Virus record (IMG/VR): IMGVR_UViG_3300044643_000994
Location: 1-20,050 of that record
Length of the DNA stretch: 20,050 nt
Direction: 5' to 3' (one strand)
Source: a virus
The notes beneath the pieces are model-generated. The model did no database searches. It was given only the letters and a program-made list of their open reading frames with translations, and was not told where the DNA came from. Each line of letters opens with the position of its first letter. Position 1 is the first letter of the stretch. Both the position numbers and the translations under genes were made by a program. Of this stretch, positions 1 to 7,204 are shown piece by piece.

Positions 1-88
1 GCACCACAAGTCACACCTGTTGACCGCTGACCTGCACCGCCAACAACGCGCGGCTGTGAAGGCTGATGAAGGGACTGAAAATGTCTGA
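1..88 (+). CDS. C-terminal end of an upstream gene (partial)
   Basis: Only one forward frame is open from the left edge; its first complete codon is at position 2 and it closes with TGA at 86-88. The visible 28 residues are polar and rich in His, Arg and Lys and end in ADEGTENV. The stop lies 8 bases inside the next small gene, the same tight packing seen across the window. From its place upstream of the head-tail connector it may be the end of a head gene, but nothing in the fragment identifies a family. It could also be chance open frame, since it is short. Confidence 0.45.
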   Translation, partial: HHKSHLLTADLHRQQRAAVKADEGTENV

Positions 89-185
89 CCCCAATGAGTT
101 CACTGTTTTATCGCAGTTGGTTGCTACGGCAACGATGGAAGTTACACACGCTGAACCCACTATTGAGAATGAGGAAACGAAATGA
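81..185 (+). CDS. Small hypothetical protein (34 aa)
   Basis: An ATG at 81 opens a 34-codon frame ending in TGA at 183-185. The stop overlaps the ATG of the next gene in an ATGA, the usual translational-coupling junction in this genome. The upstream bases (GAAGGGACTGAAA) contain a usable purine-rich ribosome binding site, GAAGGGA. The product is acidic (MSDPNEF...ENEETK) with no membrane segment, cysteine motif or recognisable domain. Its position in the head/virion block suggests a structural or assembly role, but that is inference from context only. Confidence 0.5.
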   Translation: MSDPNEFTVLSQLVATATMEVTHAEPTIENEETK

Positions 186-571
186 CCGTTGGTCTCTCCG
201 CCGATAACACGGCTAACAAGTTACTGAACACGATTGGCCGTACGGGCACCACGTTCACTGCTGGTGTTTTGTATGTGAAGCTGCACACTGGTGACCCTGG
301 GTCTGCTGGTACCGCTAATGCTTCTGCTGTGACCACGCGGGTTCAGCCCACGTTCAGTGCGGCTTCGGCTGGGTCTATGGCGATGACGTCTATGGCTTCA
401 ACGTGGTCGATGACTGCGACTGAGACGATCAGTCACATCAGTTTTTGGGATGCGTCAACGTCTGGCAACTTTATGTGGTCTGTTGCGTTGACTGCTTCCA
501 AGTCTGTTATTAATGGTGACACGTTGTCGATGAGCTCGCTCACCTTGGCCTTCACACCAATCGCGGCCTAG
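182..571 (+). CDS. Virion structural protein of the 'LHTGDPG' type (tail-fibre/decoration-like)
   Basis: The 129-residue product matches from memory a widespread actinophage family with an N-terminal 'DNTANKLLNTI' helix, the signature YVKLHTGDPGSAGTANAS near residues 31-46, and a Thr/Ser/Ala-rich beta-strand body ending LTLAFTPIAA. Members are usually annotated as phage tail fibre or minor structural protein. Their exact place in the particle is unsettled. The beta-rich composition, lack of cysteines and lack of signal peptide fit a secreted-free virion component. It starts in an ATGA overlap with the 34-residue gene and ends 2 bases before the next. Because it sits upstream of the head-tail connector, a capsid decoration or head-fibre role is as likely as a tail one. 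Confidence 0.7.
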   Translation: MTVGLSADNTANKLLNTIGRTGTTFTAGVLYVKLHTGDPGSAGTANASAVTTRVQPTFSAASAGSMAMTSMASTWSMTATETISHISFWDASTSGNFMWSVALTASKSVINGDTLSMSSLTLAFTPIAA

Positions 572-573
572 TC

Positions 574-858
574 ATGGATGAGGCCCAGGTTCTTGCGTTG
601 TTGCAACAAACTTTGGCTGACGCTGACGTGACGGATTTGCGCACGATCCGGTTGGCTGCGTTGGAGTTGGCTGTTGCCCACATCTCGCCACCGCCCGCGT
701 TTGTCCCTGTGGACTTGGCAACGATCAAGGAACGTACTCGTTCAGCGTGGGGTTTGGATTACGCCACAATCCTGACCGAGGCGGCAGTGACTTATGCGGA
801 CACAACGCTGACCGCGCCAGAAGTATTGACCGAGATCGCTGACACGCTAACCGCTTAG
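574..858 (+). CDS. Hypothetical protein (94 aa) in the head block
   Basis: This 94-residue acidic protein starts 2 bases after the previous stop and has no clear ribosome binding site of its own, so it is probably translated by coupling. It is predicted largely helical: the first 40 residues (DEAQVLALLQQTLADADVTD and following) look like a helical bundle, followed by a Pro-rich turn (ISPPPAFVPV) and further helices. No catalytic motif or cysteines are visible. The TAG stop contributes to the TAGGAG ribosome binding site of the next gene. Context suggests a small virion or assembly protein; I do not recognise the family. Confidence 0.65.
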   Translation: MDEAQVLALLQQTLADADVTDLRTIRLAALELAVAHISPPPAFVPVDLATIKERTRSAWGLDYATILTEAAVTYADTTLTAPEVLTEIADTLTA

Positions 859-868
859 GAGTTATCTG

Positions 869-2164
869 ATGGCTTCTGCACAGTGGTTGTTGAACGACAC
901 AAGCGTTGCTAATGGTGCGTATTGGACGGCTGAATCTGGCAGTTCGTACAAACTTAAAAACATTTTCGCCGCAACCGTTAACCGCGTTACTTCATCGCCA
1001 ACGCCTTACGAGGGTGCGGGTTGCTATCGTCCCCCGAACGATACTGCTAACTTGTACGAAATCACTGACTCATCAAACAATTCACTTACCGGCAACACTT
1101 ACTATTTTGATAGTTACGTTTACACGCGAAGTTCACCAACCGATGCAATGCTGCTTCTCATCACTGGTAACAACACTGATTTTGAGTATTCTTGGGTTTT
1201 AATAAAAAACGATGGAACACTTGAAATAAAAACTTATGACACGGTAAATGAAAACCTTGTTAGAACAGCATCTTCTAGTGGCGCGTGTCCGGACAATGAG
1301 TGGTTCAGGGTTCAAGTCAAAGCAACCGCTGCCGGTATCACTGAAACAAAACTGTTTAAGGGCACAAACATAAATGGCACGACTGCGGACACAACTCTAA
1401 CTTTTACCGCTGCATACAGTTCATTTGACATTCTTTACGGTGGCTCCAGTAACGGTGAAACTGCTGGGGCGGCTGTTGACAACATCAAGTTTGATAACGC
1501 CGCTTACCCAACGCGCGGTACTGCTCACACAGCGTCAGCAACAGCAACCGCAACCGCGACTGGCACCGCGGCAATGTCTAACGCTAGGACGTTGCAGGCC
1601 ACTGCCACGGGTACCGCTACGGGTACGGCTGCTGCCTCTAACCAACGCACGTTGGCTGCTAGTGCCAGCGTTACGGCTTCTGGCACGGCTGCTATGTCGA
1701 GCACGCAGGCAATGTCTGCGAGTGGCAGTGTTACCGCTTCTGGTACGGCTGCTGCCGATGTTACGTCTGTGGTCACTGTTGATGCTTCGGCCACGATCAC
1801 GGCTTCTGGTACTGCATCAATGGCCAGCACGCAGGCAATGTCTGCAAGCGCCACGATCACCGCTACTGGTACCGCTGACGCCAGTATCCGCCCATTGGTC
1901 ACTGTTGATGGTGCCGGCACGATCACCGCGACTGGCGCAACGACTTTCAACAAGTCGCAGGCTTTGGCTGCGAGTGCGACTGCGACTGCGAGTGCGACGG
2001 CTTCACTTATCGCGGTCACAGCTATTGATGCCACTGCGAGTGTGACCGCGACCGCGACCGCAACATTGTTGATCACCACACCAGGCACCCTGTATGGCAA
2101 CGCCGCGAAGGTGGCTGGTCTTTACGGTTCGAGCACTAAACCTACTTTGACAACGAGGAGCTGA
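869..2164 (+). CDS. Large repeat-containing virion surface protein (lectin-like N-terminus, Ala/Thr repeats)
   Basis: The 431-residue product has two clearly different halves. Residues 1-215 form a non-repetitive beta-rich domain, with stretches such as YSWVLIKNDGTLEIKTYD, WFRVQVKATAAGITETKLF and DNIKFDNA that resemble LamG/concanavalin-type jelly rolls. Residues about 219-400 are low-complexity Ala/Ser/Thr repeats built on 'ASATITASGTA', followed by a short tail with two LYG motifs (TLYGNAAKVAGLYGSSTKP). A TAGGAG ribosome binding site at 856-861 supports the start. The N-terminal coding region is more AT-rich than the repeats, suggesting mosaic assembly. Lying among head genes, it may be a capsid fibre or decoration protein that binds surface glycans. 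That function is inference. Confidence 0.65.
   Translation: MASAQWLLNDTSVANGAYWTAESGSSYKLKNIFAATVNRVTSSPTPYEGAGCYRPPNDTANLYEITDSSNNSLTGNTYYFDSYVYTRSSPTDAMLLLITGNNTDFEYSWVLIKNDGTLEIKTYDTVNENLVRTASSSGACPDNEWFRVQVKATAAGITETKLFKGTNINGTTADTTLTFTAAYSSFDILYGGSSNGETAGAAVDNIKFDNAAYPTRGTAHTASATATATATGTAAMSNARTLQATATGTATGTAAASNQRTLAASASVTASGTAAMSSTQAMSASGSVTASGTAAADVTSVVTVDASATITASGTASMASTQAMSASATITATGTADASIRPLVTVDGAGTITATGATTFNKSQALAASATATASATASLIAVTAIDATASVTATATATLLITTPGTLYGNAAKVAGLYGSSTKPTLTTRS
1523..2069 (+). repeat. In-frame Ala/Thr/Ser-rich coding repeats
   Basis: About eight degenerate repeat units of roughly 20-25 codons each carry the core 'ASxxxTASGTA' followed by linkers such as AMSSTQAMSAS or VTSVVTVDA. 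At DNA level this shows as recurring GCTTCTGGTACGGCT, ACGATCACCGC and CAATGTCTGC words. The linker TVDASATITASGTA alternates with the STQAMSAS linker, so the array is partly two-unit. Such arrays expand and contract by slippage or recombination. The opposite strand also stays open across this stretch, which is a by-product of the Ala-rich codon pattern and not a gene. Confidence 0.8.
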
Positions 2165-2166
2165 CG

Positions 2167-3000
2167 ATGCCGGTTTACGCAGGGGCTTCTGGTGTGAGCG
2201 GATACATCCGTTTGACGTTGAGCATTTACAACAGCGCGGGCACACTGCAAAACGCTACCGCTGTTGTTGCCACTGTCATCCTGCCCGATGGGACAACGGC
2301 AACGCCTAGTATTACTAACAGTGGCGCTGGCCTGTACCACTTTGATTACACGCCGTCCAGTGTTGGTCACTACGGTGTGTATTGGGTGGCCACTGGCACG
2401 AACGCCGGCACCCTTGAGGAATCGTTCAACGTCGATGACTTGACGATCTCACCGCCCCTGCCTTTGTCCCAGGTGAAGTCGCACCTGAACATTGTGGAGT
2501 CCAGCGTTGTTGACGACGACGAGCTGCGTGCTTACATCTTGGCCGCCACTGGGTTGATTGAGGGCGTGGTCGGGCCATTGTCTCGCAGGACTGTTACCGC
2601 GGAAACGCATAACGGTGGTCGCACCACTGTGTTGTTGAAGCAGGCACCGATCATCTCGATCACGTCGTGCCTTGAGAATGGGAGCGCCTTGCCCTCCACG
2701 TCTTATTCTGTGGACAATGAGTCAGGTGTGCTGACGCGCACCAGTGGGTACACGGTTTACACGTGGGGTGGTGACGTGGACTTCGCTAACTTCAACAACA
2801 TTAGCGTGACCTACGTTGCTGGTCGATCAATCATCCCAGCTGACCTTGCGCACGCAGTGTTGGAACTGGTGCGTCACTTGTGGACTACACAGCGTGGGTC
2901 TATTCGCCGATCAGGCACCGATGACTACGTACCTGGTTCGGGCTTCTCAATGCCTAACCGTGTGCGTGAAATGCTGAACCGCTACCAGCAGGTGAACTAA
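2167..3000 (+). CDS. Head-tail connector (gp6-like adaptor) with extra N-terminal beta domain
   Basis: Residues about 97-277 look like an HK97 gp6-type connector that joins portal and tail: LPLSQVKSHLNI, then an acidic turn and helix DDDELRAYILAATGLIEGVVG, a beta core, and a C-terminal helix (DLAHAVLELVRHLW) with a basic tail. Such connectors are usually 90-190 residues. This one is 277 because residues 1-95 form an additional Ig/BACON-like beta domain (SGYIRLTLSIYNSAGTLQNA ... GLYHFDYTPSSVGHYGVYWV). The ribosome binding site GAGGAG (2155-2160) fixes the ATG. The tail terminator follows 1 base after the stop, as expected for the connector-terminator-tube order. The assignment of the C-terminal part is fairly secure; the N-terminal fold is inference. 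Confidence 0.75.
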   Translation: MPVYAGASGVSGYIRLTLSIYNSAGTLQNATAVVATVILPDGTTATPSITNSGAGLYHFDYTPSSVGHYGVYWVATGTNAGTLEESFNVDDLTISPPLPLSQVKSHLNIVESSVVDDDELRAYILAATGLIEGVVGPLSRRTVTAETHNGGRTTVLLKQAPIISITSCLENGSALPSTSYSVDNESGVLTRTSGYTVYTWGGDVDFANFNNISVTYVAGRSIIPADLAHAVLELVRHLWTTQRGSIRRSGTDDYVPGSGFSMPNRVREMLNRYQQVN

Positions 3001-3001
3001 C

Positions 3002-3490
3002 ATGGCTGGCACACGAGCCTTTGACCTGATTGATTACGTTGTCACAAGCTTGCAGGCCGGCACTGGATTGTGCCCCCCTGGTGGGCTGACCATCCCTGTG
3101 TATGACGGGCCAGCGAGCACGCAGTATGACCCGCCTGTGTACGTCATTGTGGGGGGTTATGGGTTTGCCGATGAGGACGAGGTTCCTGAGACAACGGTGG
3201 ACGCACAGTGGGCTTCGTTGCCCATTGGTGCAGGGCACCGTTCAGAGACCGTCAGCGTGCCCTGTGCGGTCGTAGCGTGGTCTGGCAGTCAGGTATTCAG
3301 CACTACGCGCGGACAGGCTGAGATCGCCTTTGACGCCGTCTCAGCGGTACTTATGACCAAGGCCACGTGGGATGGCTTGAGCAACATTGACCAAATCATT
3401 ATGACGAATGTGCGCATGACGCAAACGGCAACAGACCTGGGTATTCAGGTGATGATGACGTTTGACATCGATGCCACGTTCCGTGTGTAA
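3002..3490 (+). CDS. Tail terminator / tail completion protein
   Basis: The 162-residue product begins with a helix (RAFDLIDYVVTSLQAG), then beta strands with PVYDGPASTQYDPPVYVIVGG, a middle strand pair (SETVSVPCAVVAWSG), a helix around FDAVSAVL, and a final strand (IQVMMTFDIDATFRV). This is the order seen in lambda gpU-like and actinophage tail terminators, which cap the tail tube and join it to the head. Position supports it: directly after the connector and before the major tail protein. Length is typical (130-170). No strong ribosome binding site precedes the ATG, which lies 1 base after the upstream stop, so coupled translation is likely. A minor head-tail adaptor role is the main alternative. 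Confidence 0.65.
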   Translation: MAGTRAFDLIDYVVTSLQAGTGLCPPGGLTIPVYDGPASTQYDPPVYVIVGGYGFADEDEVPETTVDAQWASLPIGAGHRSETVSVPCAVVAWSGSQVFSTTRGQAEIAFDAVSAVLMTKATWDGLSNIDQIIMTNVRMTQTATDLGIQVMMTFDIDATFRV

Positions 3491-3545
3491 GGACCGCAAT
3501 TGAGTGTGCCGCTGCCCAGTGGCCAAACAGTATCAAGGAGTGTGC

Positions 3546-3713
3546 ATGGCACGCGTGCGTTTAATCGCTAATGAGCCACGGTTCATCCCACTGATTCAGC
3601 GCCTCATCGAGGTTGATGAAGCGTTTGAGGTGGATGACAAGTTGTTCGCTGAACGCGCGTGGCCTGAAGACACGTTTGAGGTACTAACCGACATCAAGAA
3701 AGAAGAGGAATAA
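3546..3713 (+). CDS. Small hypothetical protein (55 aa) before the tube protein
   Basis: The frame is open from 3504, but AAGGAG at 3535-3540 with a 5-base spacer places the start at the ATG of 3546, giving 55 residues starting MARVRLIANEPRF. The protein is acidic in its second half (VDDKLFAERAWPEDTFEVLTD), with no membrane segment. Small proteins of this kind are often found between the terminator and tube genes of actinophages, some annotated as head-tail or tail accessory proteins. I cannot assign a family. It ends 3 bases before the major tail protein. Confidence 0.65.
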   Translation: MARVRLIANEPRFIPLIQRLIEVDEAFEVDDKLFAERAWPEDTFEVLTDIKKEEE

Positions 3714-3716
3714 ATC

Positions 3717-4751
3717 ATGGGTTTCGCATCAGGTTTGGTGTCGCAGCTTGGCTGGGCAGTGGAGAGCACTGCTGGCACTGCTGTGACCGTTAGCAAGTTT
3801 CAGCCCCACATCAGTGAGGGCGTACAGTTTGAGGTTAACCGCGCACAAGGTGAAGGCCTGTATGGGTCCACTAATGGTGTGGCTTTGTTGTCGCGCCACG
3901 TACTTACCACGAAGTCTGTGTCTGGTGACTTTGAGGTTGAGTTGACTGATAAGAGCCTTGGCACGTTGTGGCGTGCAGCTCTTGGTTCAACGACGACTCC
4001 GAGCACGTTGACCACTGGTGTGTACCAGTCAGTGTTCCAGCCAGGGGACCAGAAGTCTGCTGGCTCATCGTTGACCTTGCAAGTTGGCCGGCCACAAACT
4101 GATGGCACCGTGAAGCCGTTCACGTGGAATGGTGTCAAGATCAGTGGCTTCGAGTTCGGTGGTGGTGTCACTGACCCACTTACCGTCAAGTTTGATATTG
4201 ATGGCTGGACTGAAACCACTGCCACTGCCCTTGCCACTGCCTCGTATTCCACGACGCAGGAGCAGTTCACTGGTGCACAGTTGACTGTCGCCATTGGTGG
4301 CACTGCGTCAACGACCACTGGTGTTGTTGGTGTGACTGGTTCAACCGCGCTCGCTGGTGTGACGTCAGCCACGATCAAGGGTGAGAACCCATTGGCCACT
4401 GAACGTTACTACGCCAACGCCTCGGGCATTAAGGCCGAGCAACTGGTCAACGGTTTGCGCACCTATGAAGTCGAGCTTGAAGTTGACTTCATTAGCCAGG
4501 CCACGCTGTATGACCTTTACGTTGCCAACACAACCACGGCAATCAAGTTGACCTACGCAACTGCCACGTCGCTGACGGGTAGCAATAACCCTACGCTTGA
4601 GGTCATCATCCCCGCGGCGAAGATCACGAAGGCTGAAGTCAACGCTGAAGGCCCAGATGTGCTTGCACAAAAGGTCACTTTTACTGCCCTGTATGACGGC
4701 ACGAATGCGCCGTTCCAAATCCGCACCGTCAACACTGACGCTGCACTGTAA
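3717..4751 (+). CDS. Major tail (tube) protein
   Basis: The 344-residue product has the hallmarks of phage tail tube proteins that polymerise into the tail around the tape measure. The N-terminus is GLVSQLGWAVESTAGTAVT, then HVLTTKSVSGDFEVELTDKS typical of the tube fold, a glycine-rich strand pair (GVKISGFEFGGG), a TLTxx beta-sandwich (LTVKFDIDGW), and a C-terminal strand series (VLAQKVTFTALYDGTNAPFQIRT). Length agrees with actinophage tube proteins of about 250-350 residues. AGAGGA in the preceding coding end serves as ribosome binding site. The position just before the frameshifted chaperones is diagnostic. The product should be one of the most abundant virion proteins. Confidence 0.85.
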   Translation: MGFASGLVSQLGWAVESTAGTAVTVSKFQPHISEGVQFEVNRAQGEGLYGSTNGVALLSRHVLTTKSVSGDFEVELTDKSLGTLWRAALGSTTTPSTLTTGVYQSVFQPGDQKSAGSSLTLQVGRPQTDGTVKPFTWNGVKISGFEFGGGVTDPLTVKFDIDGWTETTATALATASYSTTQEQFTGAQLTVAIGGTASTTTGVVGVTGSTALAGVTSATIKGENPLATERYYANASGIKAEQLVNGLRTYEVELEVDFISQATLYDLYVANTTTAIKLTYATATSLTGSNNPTLEVIIPAAKITKAEVNAEGPDVLAQKVTFTALYDGTNAPFQIRTVNTDAAL

Positions 4752-4769
4752 CTAGAAGGCTGGGACCAA

Positions 4770-5060
4770 ATGAACATCACCATCGCTGGTGTGAAGTATG
4801 AGTTCGATTCTGAAAAGTTGATGCTCTCTGAGGCTCGCTCCATTGAGAAGGTTTGCGGGTGCACATTCCAGGAATGGAGTGAACGCCTGCAAGCCGGCTC
4901 AATGGAGGCCTTGGCGGCTTTGGTGTGGATTGTGCAAAAGCGCACGAACCCTGAGCTGCGTTTCAGTGAGGTTGACTTTGAGATTGGTTCGGTTGAGATC
5001 GATGAGGACGAAGTGGACGAGGTAAACCCCACGGTGCCCTCATCGGATACGACCGACTGA
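4770..5060 (+). CDS. Tail assembly chaperone, short form (gpG-like)
   Basis: This 96-residue acidic protein (MNITIAGVKYEFDSEKLMLS...) lies between tube and tape-measure genes, the conserved place of the G/GT tail assembly chaperones that keep the tape measure soluble during tail assembly. The front half has a short beta hairpin then helices (SEARSIEKVCGCTFQEWSER, EALAALVWIVQKR). The rear is acidic (EIDEDEVDEVNPTVPSSD). The ribosome binding site is AGAAGG upstream of the ATG. The frame stops at 5058-5060, while a second open frame continues to 5191, which is explained by the slippery site at 5024-5030. The terminal TVPSSDTTD is unique to the unshifted form. Confidence 0.8.
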   Translation: MNITIAGVKYEFDSEKLMLSEARSIEKVCGCTFQEWSERLQAGSMEALAALVWIVQKRTNPELRFSEVDFEIGSVEIDEDEVDEVNPTVPSSDTTD

Positions 5061-5191
5061 GGGCACAGTACGAACCATTGTTCGGCCACTTGTTTGGTTT
5101 GCATCCTTGGGATGTGGACCGTTTAACCGTTGGACAGTTCGAGGCATACAAGTCGTTCGCCGATTCGTGGCGCAAAAGTCAGGAAGGATGA
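4770..5191 (+). CDS. Tail assembly chaperone, -1 frameshifted long form (gpGT-like)
   Basis: A -1 shift on AAACCCC (5024-5030) joins the first 87 codons to the -1 frame from 5030, running to TGA at 5189-5191 and giving about 140 residues. The added part reads HGALIGYDRLRAQYEPLFGH, then LFGLHPWDVDRLTVGQFEAY, then KSFADSWRKSQEG. The sequence 'LHPWDVDRLTVGQFEAY' is the conserved T-domain pattern of actinophage second tail chaperones. There is no plausible independent start codon with a ribosome binding site for the second frame, which favours frameshifting. The long form is expected to be a minor product that contacts the tape measure. Coordinates are a join (4770-5030, 5030-5191). Confidence 0.8.
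5024..5030 (+). promoter_or_regulatory. -1 programmed ribosomal frameshift slippery heptamer
   Basis: The heptamer A AAC CCC sits in frame with the short chaperone (codons GTA AAC CCC) and fits the canonical X XXY YYZ rule with X=A, Y=C, Z=C. After slipping, both tRNAs re-pair as AAA CCC. It is inside the overlap of the two open frames and shortly before the short-form stop. I did not find a convincing stimulatory hairpin right after it. Confidence 0.8.
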
Positions 5192-5194
5192 TCA

Positions 5195-7204
5195 GTGGCA
5201 ACGTCTAACCTGATGCTGAAAATCTTGGCGGTCGATAAGGCTTCTGGGACGCTGGGCAAAATCGGTGGCTCAATGGGTGGCCTTGGTAAGAAGGCTGGCG
5301 CGATGGGTGCTGCGCTCGGTGGTGCTTTGTCGGTCGCCGCTGTAGGCAAGTTCGCTGGTGATTCCATCAAGGCTTTCGAGGAAACTGGTAAAGCCACGAT
5401 CAAGTTGCAACGCTACATGGGTGGCACAGCTGAGGATGCCTCTCGCCTCGGTCACGCTTTCACCATGACAGGTATCGATACTGATATGGCCACTAGGGCA
5501 TTAGGTATCTTTTCCAAGAACTCCACCAATGCTGGTGATTCGTTAACTGAGTTTGAGTCTAAGCAGGCTGCCGCCCTCGCTAGTGGTAAACCGTTTAACG
5601 GAACGCTGAAGGGTAACGCTGCGGCGTTCGCCACCCTTGGTGTGAACATCCGTGGACCTAAGGGCGAGTTGGCCAGCATGGGTGACTTGCTACCTCAAGT
5701 CGCTGAACAGTTCATGGACATGAAAGACGGACCAGAAAAAACTGCGTTAGCATTAAAACTGTTCGGGCGTAACGGCATGGCGATGATGCCATTCCTCAAC
5801 AAGGGTGCTGCTGGCGTAAAGGCTTTGATGCAGGAGTCGGACAAACTCGGCACAACGCTCAGCACGAAAGACCTCAAGGCTGTTAAAGAGGCAACGCTCA
5901 ATAAGCGTAAAATGGGTGAAGCGATCAAGGGATTGCAGATCGCCATTGGTAAGAACCTGTTGCCTGTTATTCAGAAGATGGTGACGTGGTTCACTGAGCG
6001 CATCGTGCCGGCCATTGGCAAAGTCATTGGTTTGATTGAGAAGAACAAAGACAAGCTCATTCCTTTGACTAAGGCCTTTGAGACTTTGGCTAAGTTCGTT
6101 GGTGAAAAGGTTGTGCCAGCTGTCGCCGCGTTTGGTGGCTGGCTGGTCAAGTACCAGGGCTGGTTGATTCCCATTGCTGGTGGTGTGCTGGCCATTGTTG
6201 CCGCGTTCAAATTGTATTCAATCTATGTGCGCATTGTTGCAGCTGTGACTAAAGCGTGGACCGCTGTTCAGGCAGCATTAAACATTGTCATGAACATGAA
6301 CCCCATTGGCTTGATTGTGCTGGCTATTATTGGCTTGGTCGCCGCCTTCGTGATTGCTTACAAGCGCAGTGAAACTTTCCGCAACGTGGTCGATGGTGCG
6401 TTCCGCGCCATTAAGACTGTTGTAATGAACGTGATCAACTTCCTCAAGCCATTCATCATGACCGCGTTCAGTGTGCTTAAGACTGTGTTTACGGTCTATT
6501 TCAACATTTATCGAGCAGTGTTTAGGGTGGCGTTCAGTGTCATAAAGACCATTGTCGTTGGTGCGTTTAACGCGATCAAGGCGACAGTCACATTCATCTT
6601 TAACGCCCTGCGGACCGTATTTACTTTCTATCTAAACATTTATCGCACTATCATTGGTGGGGCCATCAACATCATTAAGGGTGTGTGGACCGCTGGGTTC
6701 AACTTCTTTAAGACCAAAGTTGTGGGCACATTCAATGGGATTAAGACCACGATCAGTAACGCCCTGGGCACTGTGTGGGGTTTCATCACGGGCCTAAAGG
6801 ACAAGATCACTGGCATTGGCTCAAACCTGTGGGAAGGCTTGAAGACTGGCCTGACATCGGTCATCGGGTTCCTGCGCGACAGCCTCAACGGTTTGATCGG
6901 GCTGTTCAATAAGCCGATCGAGTTCTTCAATGACCATAATGGGCCACTGCCTGACATTCCCTTGATTCCAAACATCCCAGCACTGGCGATGGGTGGCATC
7001 GTCACACGCCCAACACTTGCTCTCATTGGAGAGCGTGGCCCTGAGGCTGTCGTGCCACTAAGCGGTGCTGGTGCTCGAGGTATCGGTGGCAGCTCAATCA
7101 TCATCCAGGGTGGCACCTTCATCGGTGCATCAAAGCAGGACACTGCACGCTGGATGAGTGAGATTATTCGTGAAGGTAAGTCGCGTGGTTTGGTGATGTC
7201 GTAA
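5195..7204 (+). CDS. Tape measure protein
   Basis: The 669-residue product sets tail length and is threaded through the tail tube. It opens with a Gly/Ala/Lys-rich helix (GKIGGSMGGLGKKAGAMG), then a coiled-coil-like region, several hydrophobic membrane-like segments around residues 325-345 and 365-390 (IPIAGGVLAIVAAFKLY, MNPIGLIVLAIIGLVAAFVI), and an aromatic repeat region holding two copies of VFTxYxNIYR. It ends in the family-typical motif MGGIVTRPTLALIGERGPEA. The start is GTG at 5195 with AGGAAGGA just upstream. At roughly 0.15 nm per residue, a tail of about 100 nm is expected. The next gene starts in the stop codon (TAATG). No peptidase or muralytic domain is apparent. Confidence 0.88.
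   Translation: MATSNLMLKILAVDKASGTLGKIGGSMGGLGKKAGAMGAALGGALSVAAVGKFAGDSIKAFEETGKATIKLQRYMGGTAEDASRLGHAFTMTGIDTDMATRALGIFSKNSTNAGDSLTEFESKQAAALASGKPFNGTLKGNAAAFATLGVNIRGPKGELASMGDLLPQVAEQFMDMKDGPEKTALALKLFGRNGMAMMPFLNKGAAGVKALMQESDKLGTTLSTKDLKAVKEATLNKRKMGEAIKGLQIAIGKNLLPVIQKMVTWFTERIVPAIGKVIGLIEKNKDKLIPLTKAFETLAKFVGEKVVPAVAAFGGWLVKYQGWLIPIAGGVLAIVAAFKLYSIYVRIVAAVTKAWTAVQAALNIVMNMNPIGLIVLAIIGLVAAFVIAYKRSETFRNVVDGAFRAIKTVVMNVINFLKPFIMTAFSVLKTVFTVYFNIYRAVFRVAFSVIKTIVVGAFNAIKATVTFIFNALRTVFTFYLNIYRTIIGGAINIIKGVWTAGFNFFKTKVVGTFNGIKTTISNALGTVWGFITGLKDKITGIGSNLWEGLKTGLTSVIGFLRDSLNGLIGLFNKPIEFFNDHNGPLPDIPLIPNIPALAMGGIVTRPTLALIGERGPEAVVPLSGAGARGIGGSSIIIQGGTFIGASKQDTARWMSEIIREGKSRGLVMS

Noticed and set aside
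1525-2100. A 191-codon open frame on the reverse strand
   Set aside because: It mirrors the Ala/Thr repeat codons of the forward gene, is almost wholly Ala/Val, and has no ribosome binding site or similarity.
3504-3545. Upstream extension of the 55-residue gene (MCRCPVAKQYQGVC)
   Set aside because: The AAGGAG site is inside this extension and spaced for the ATG at 3546.
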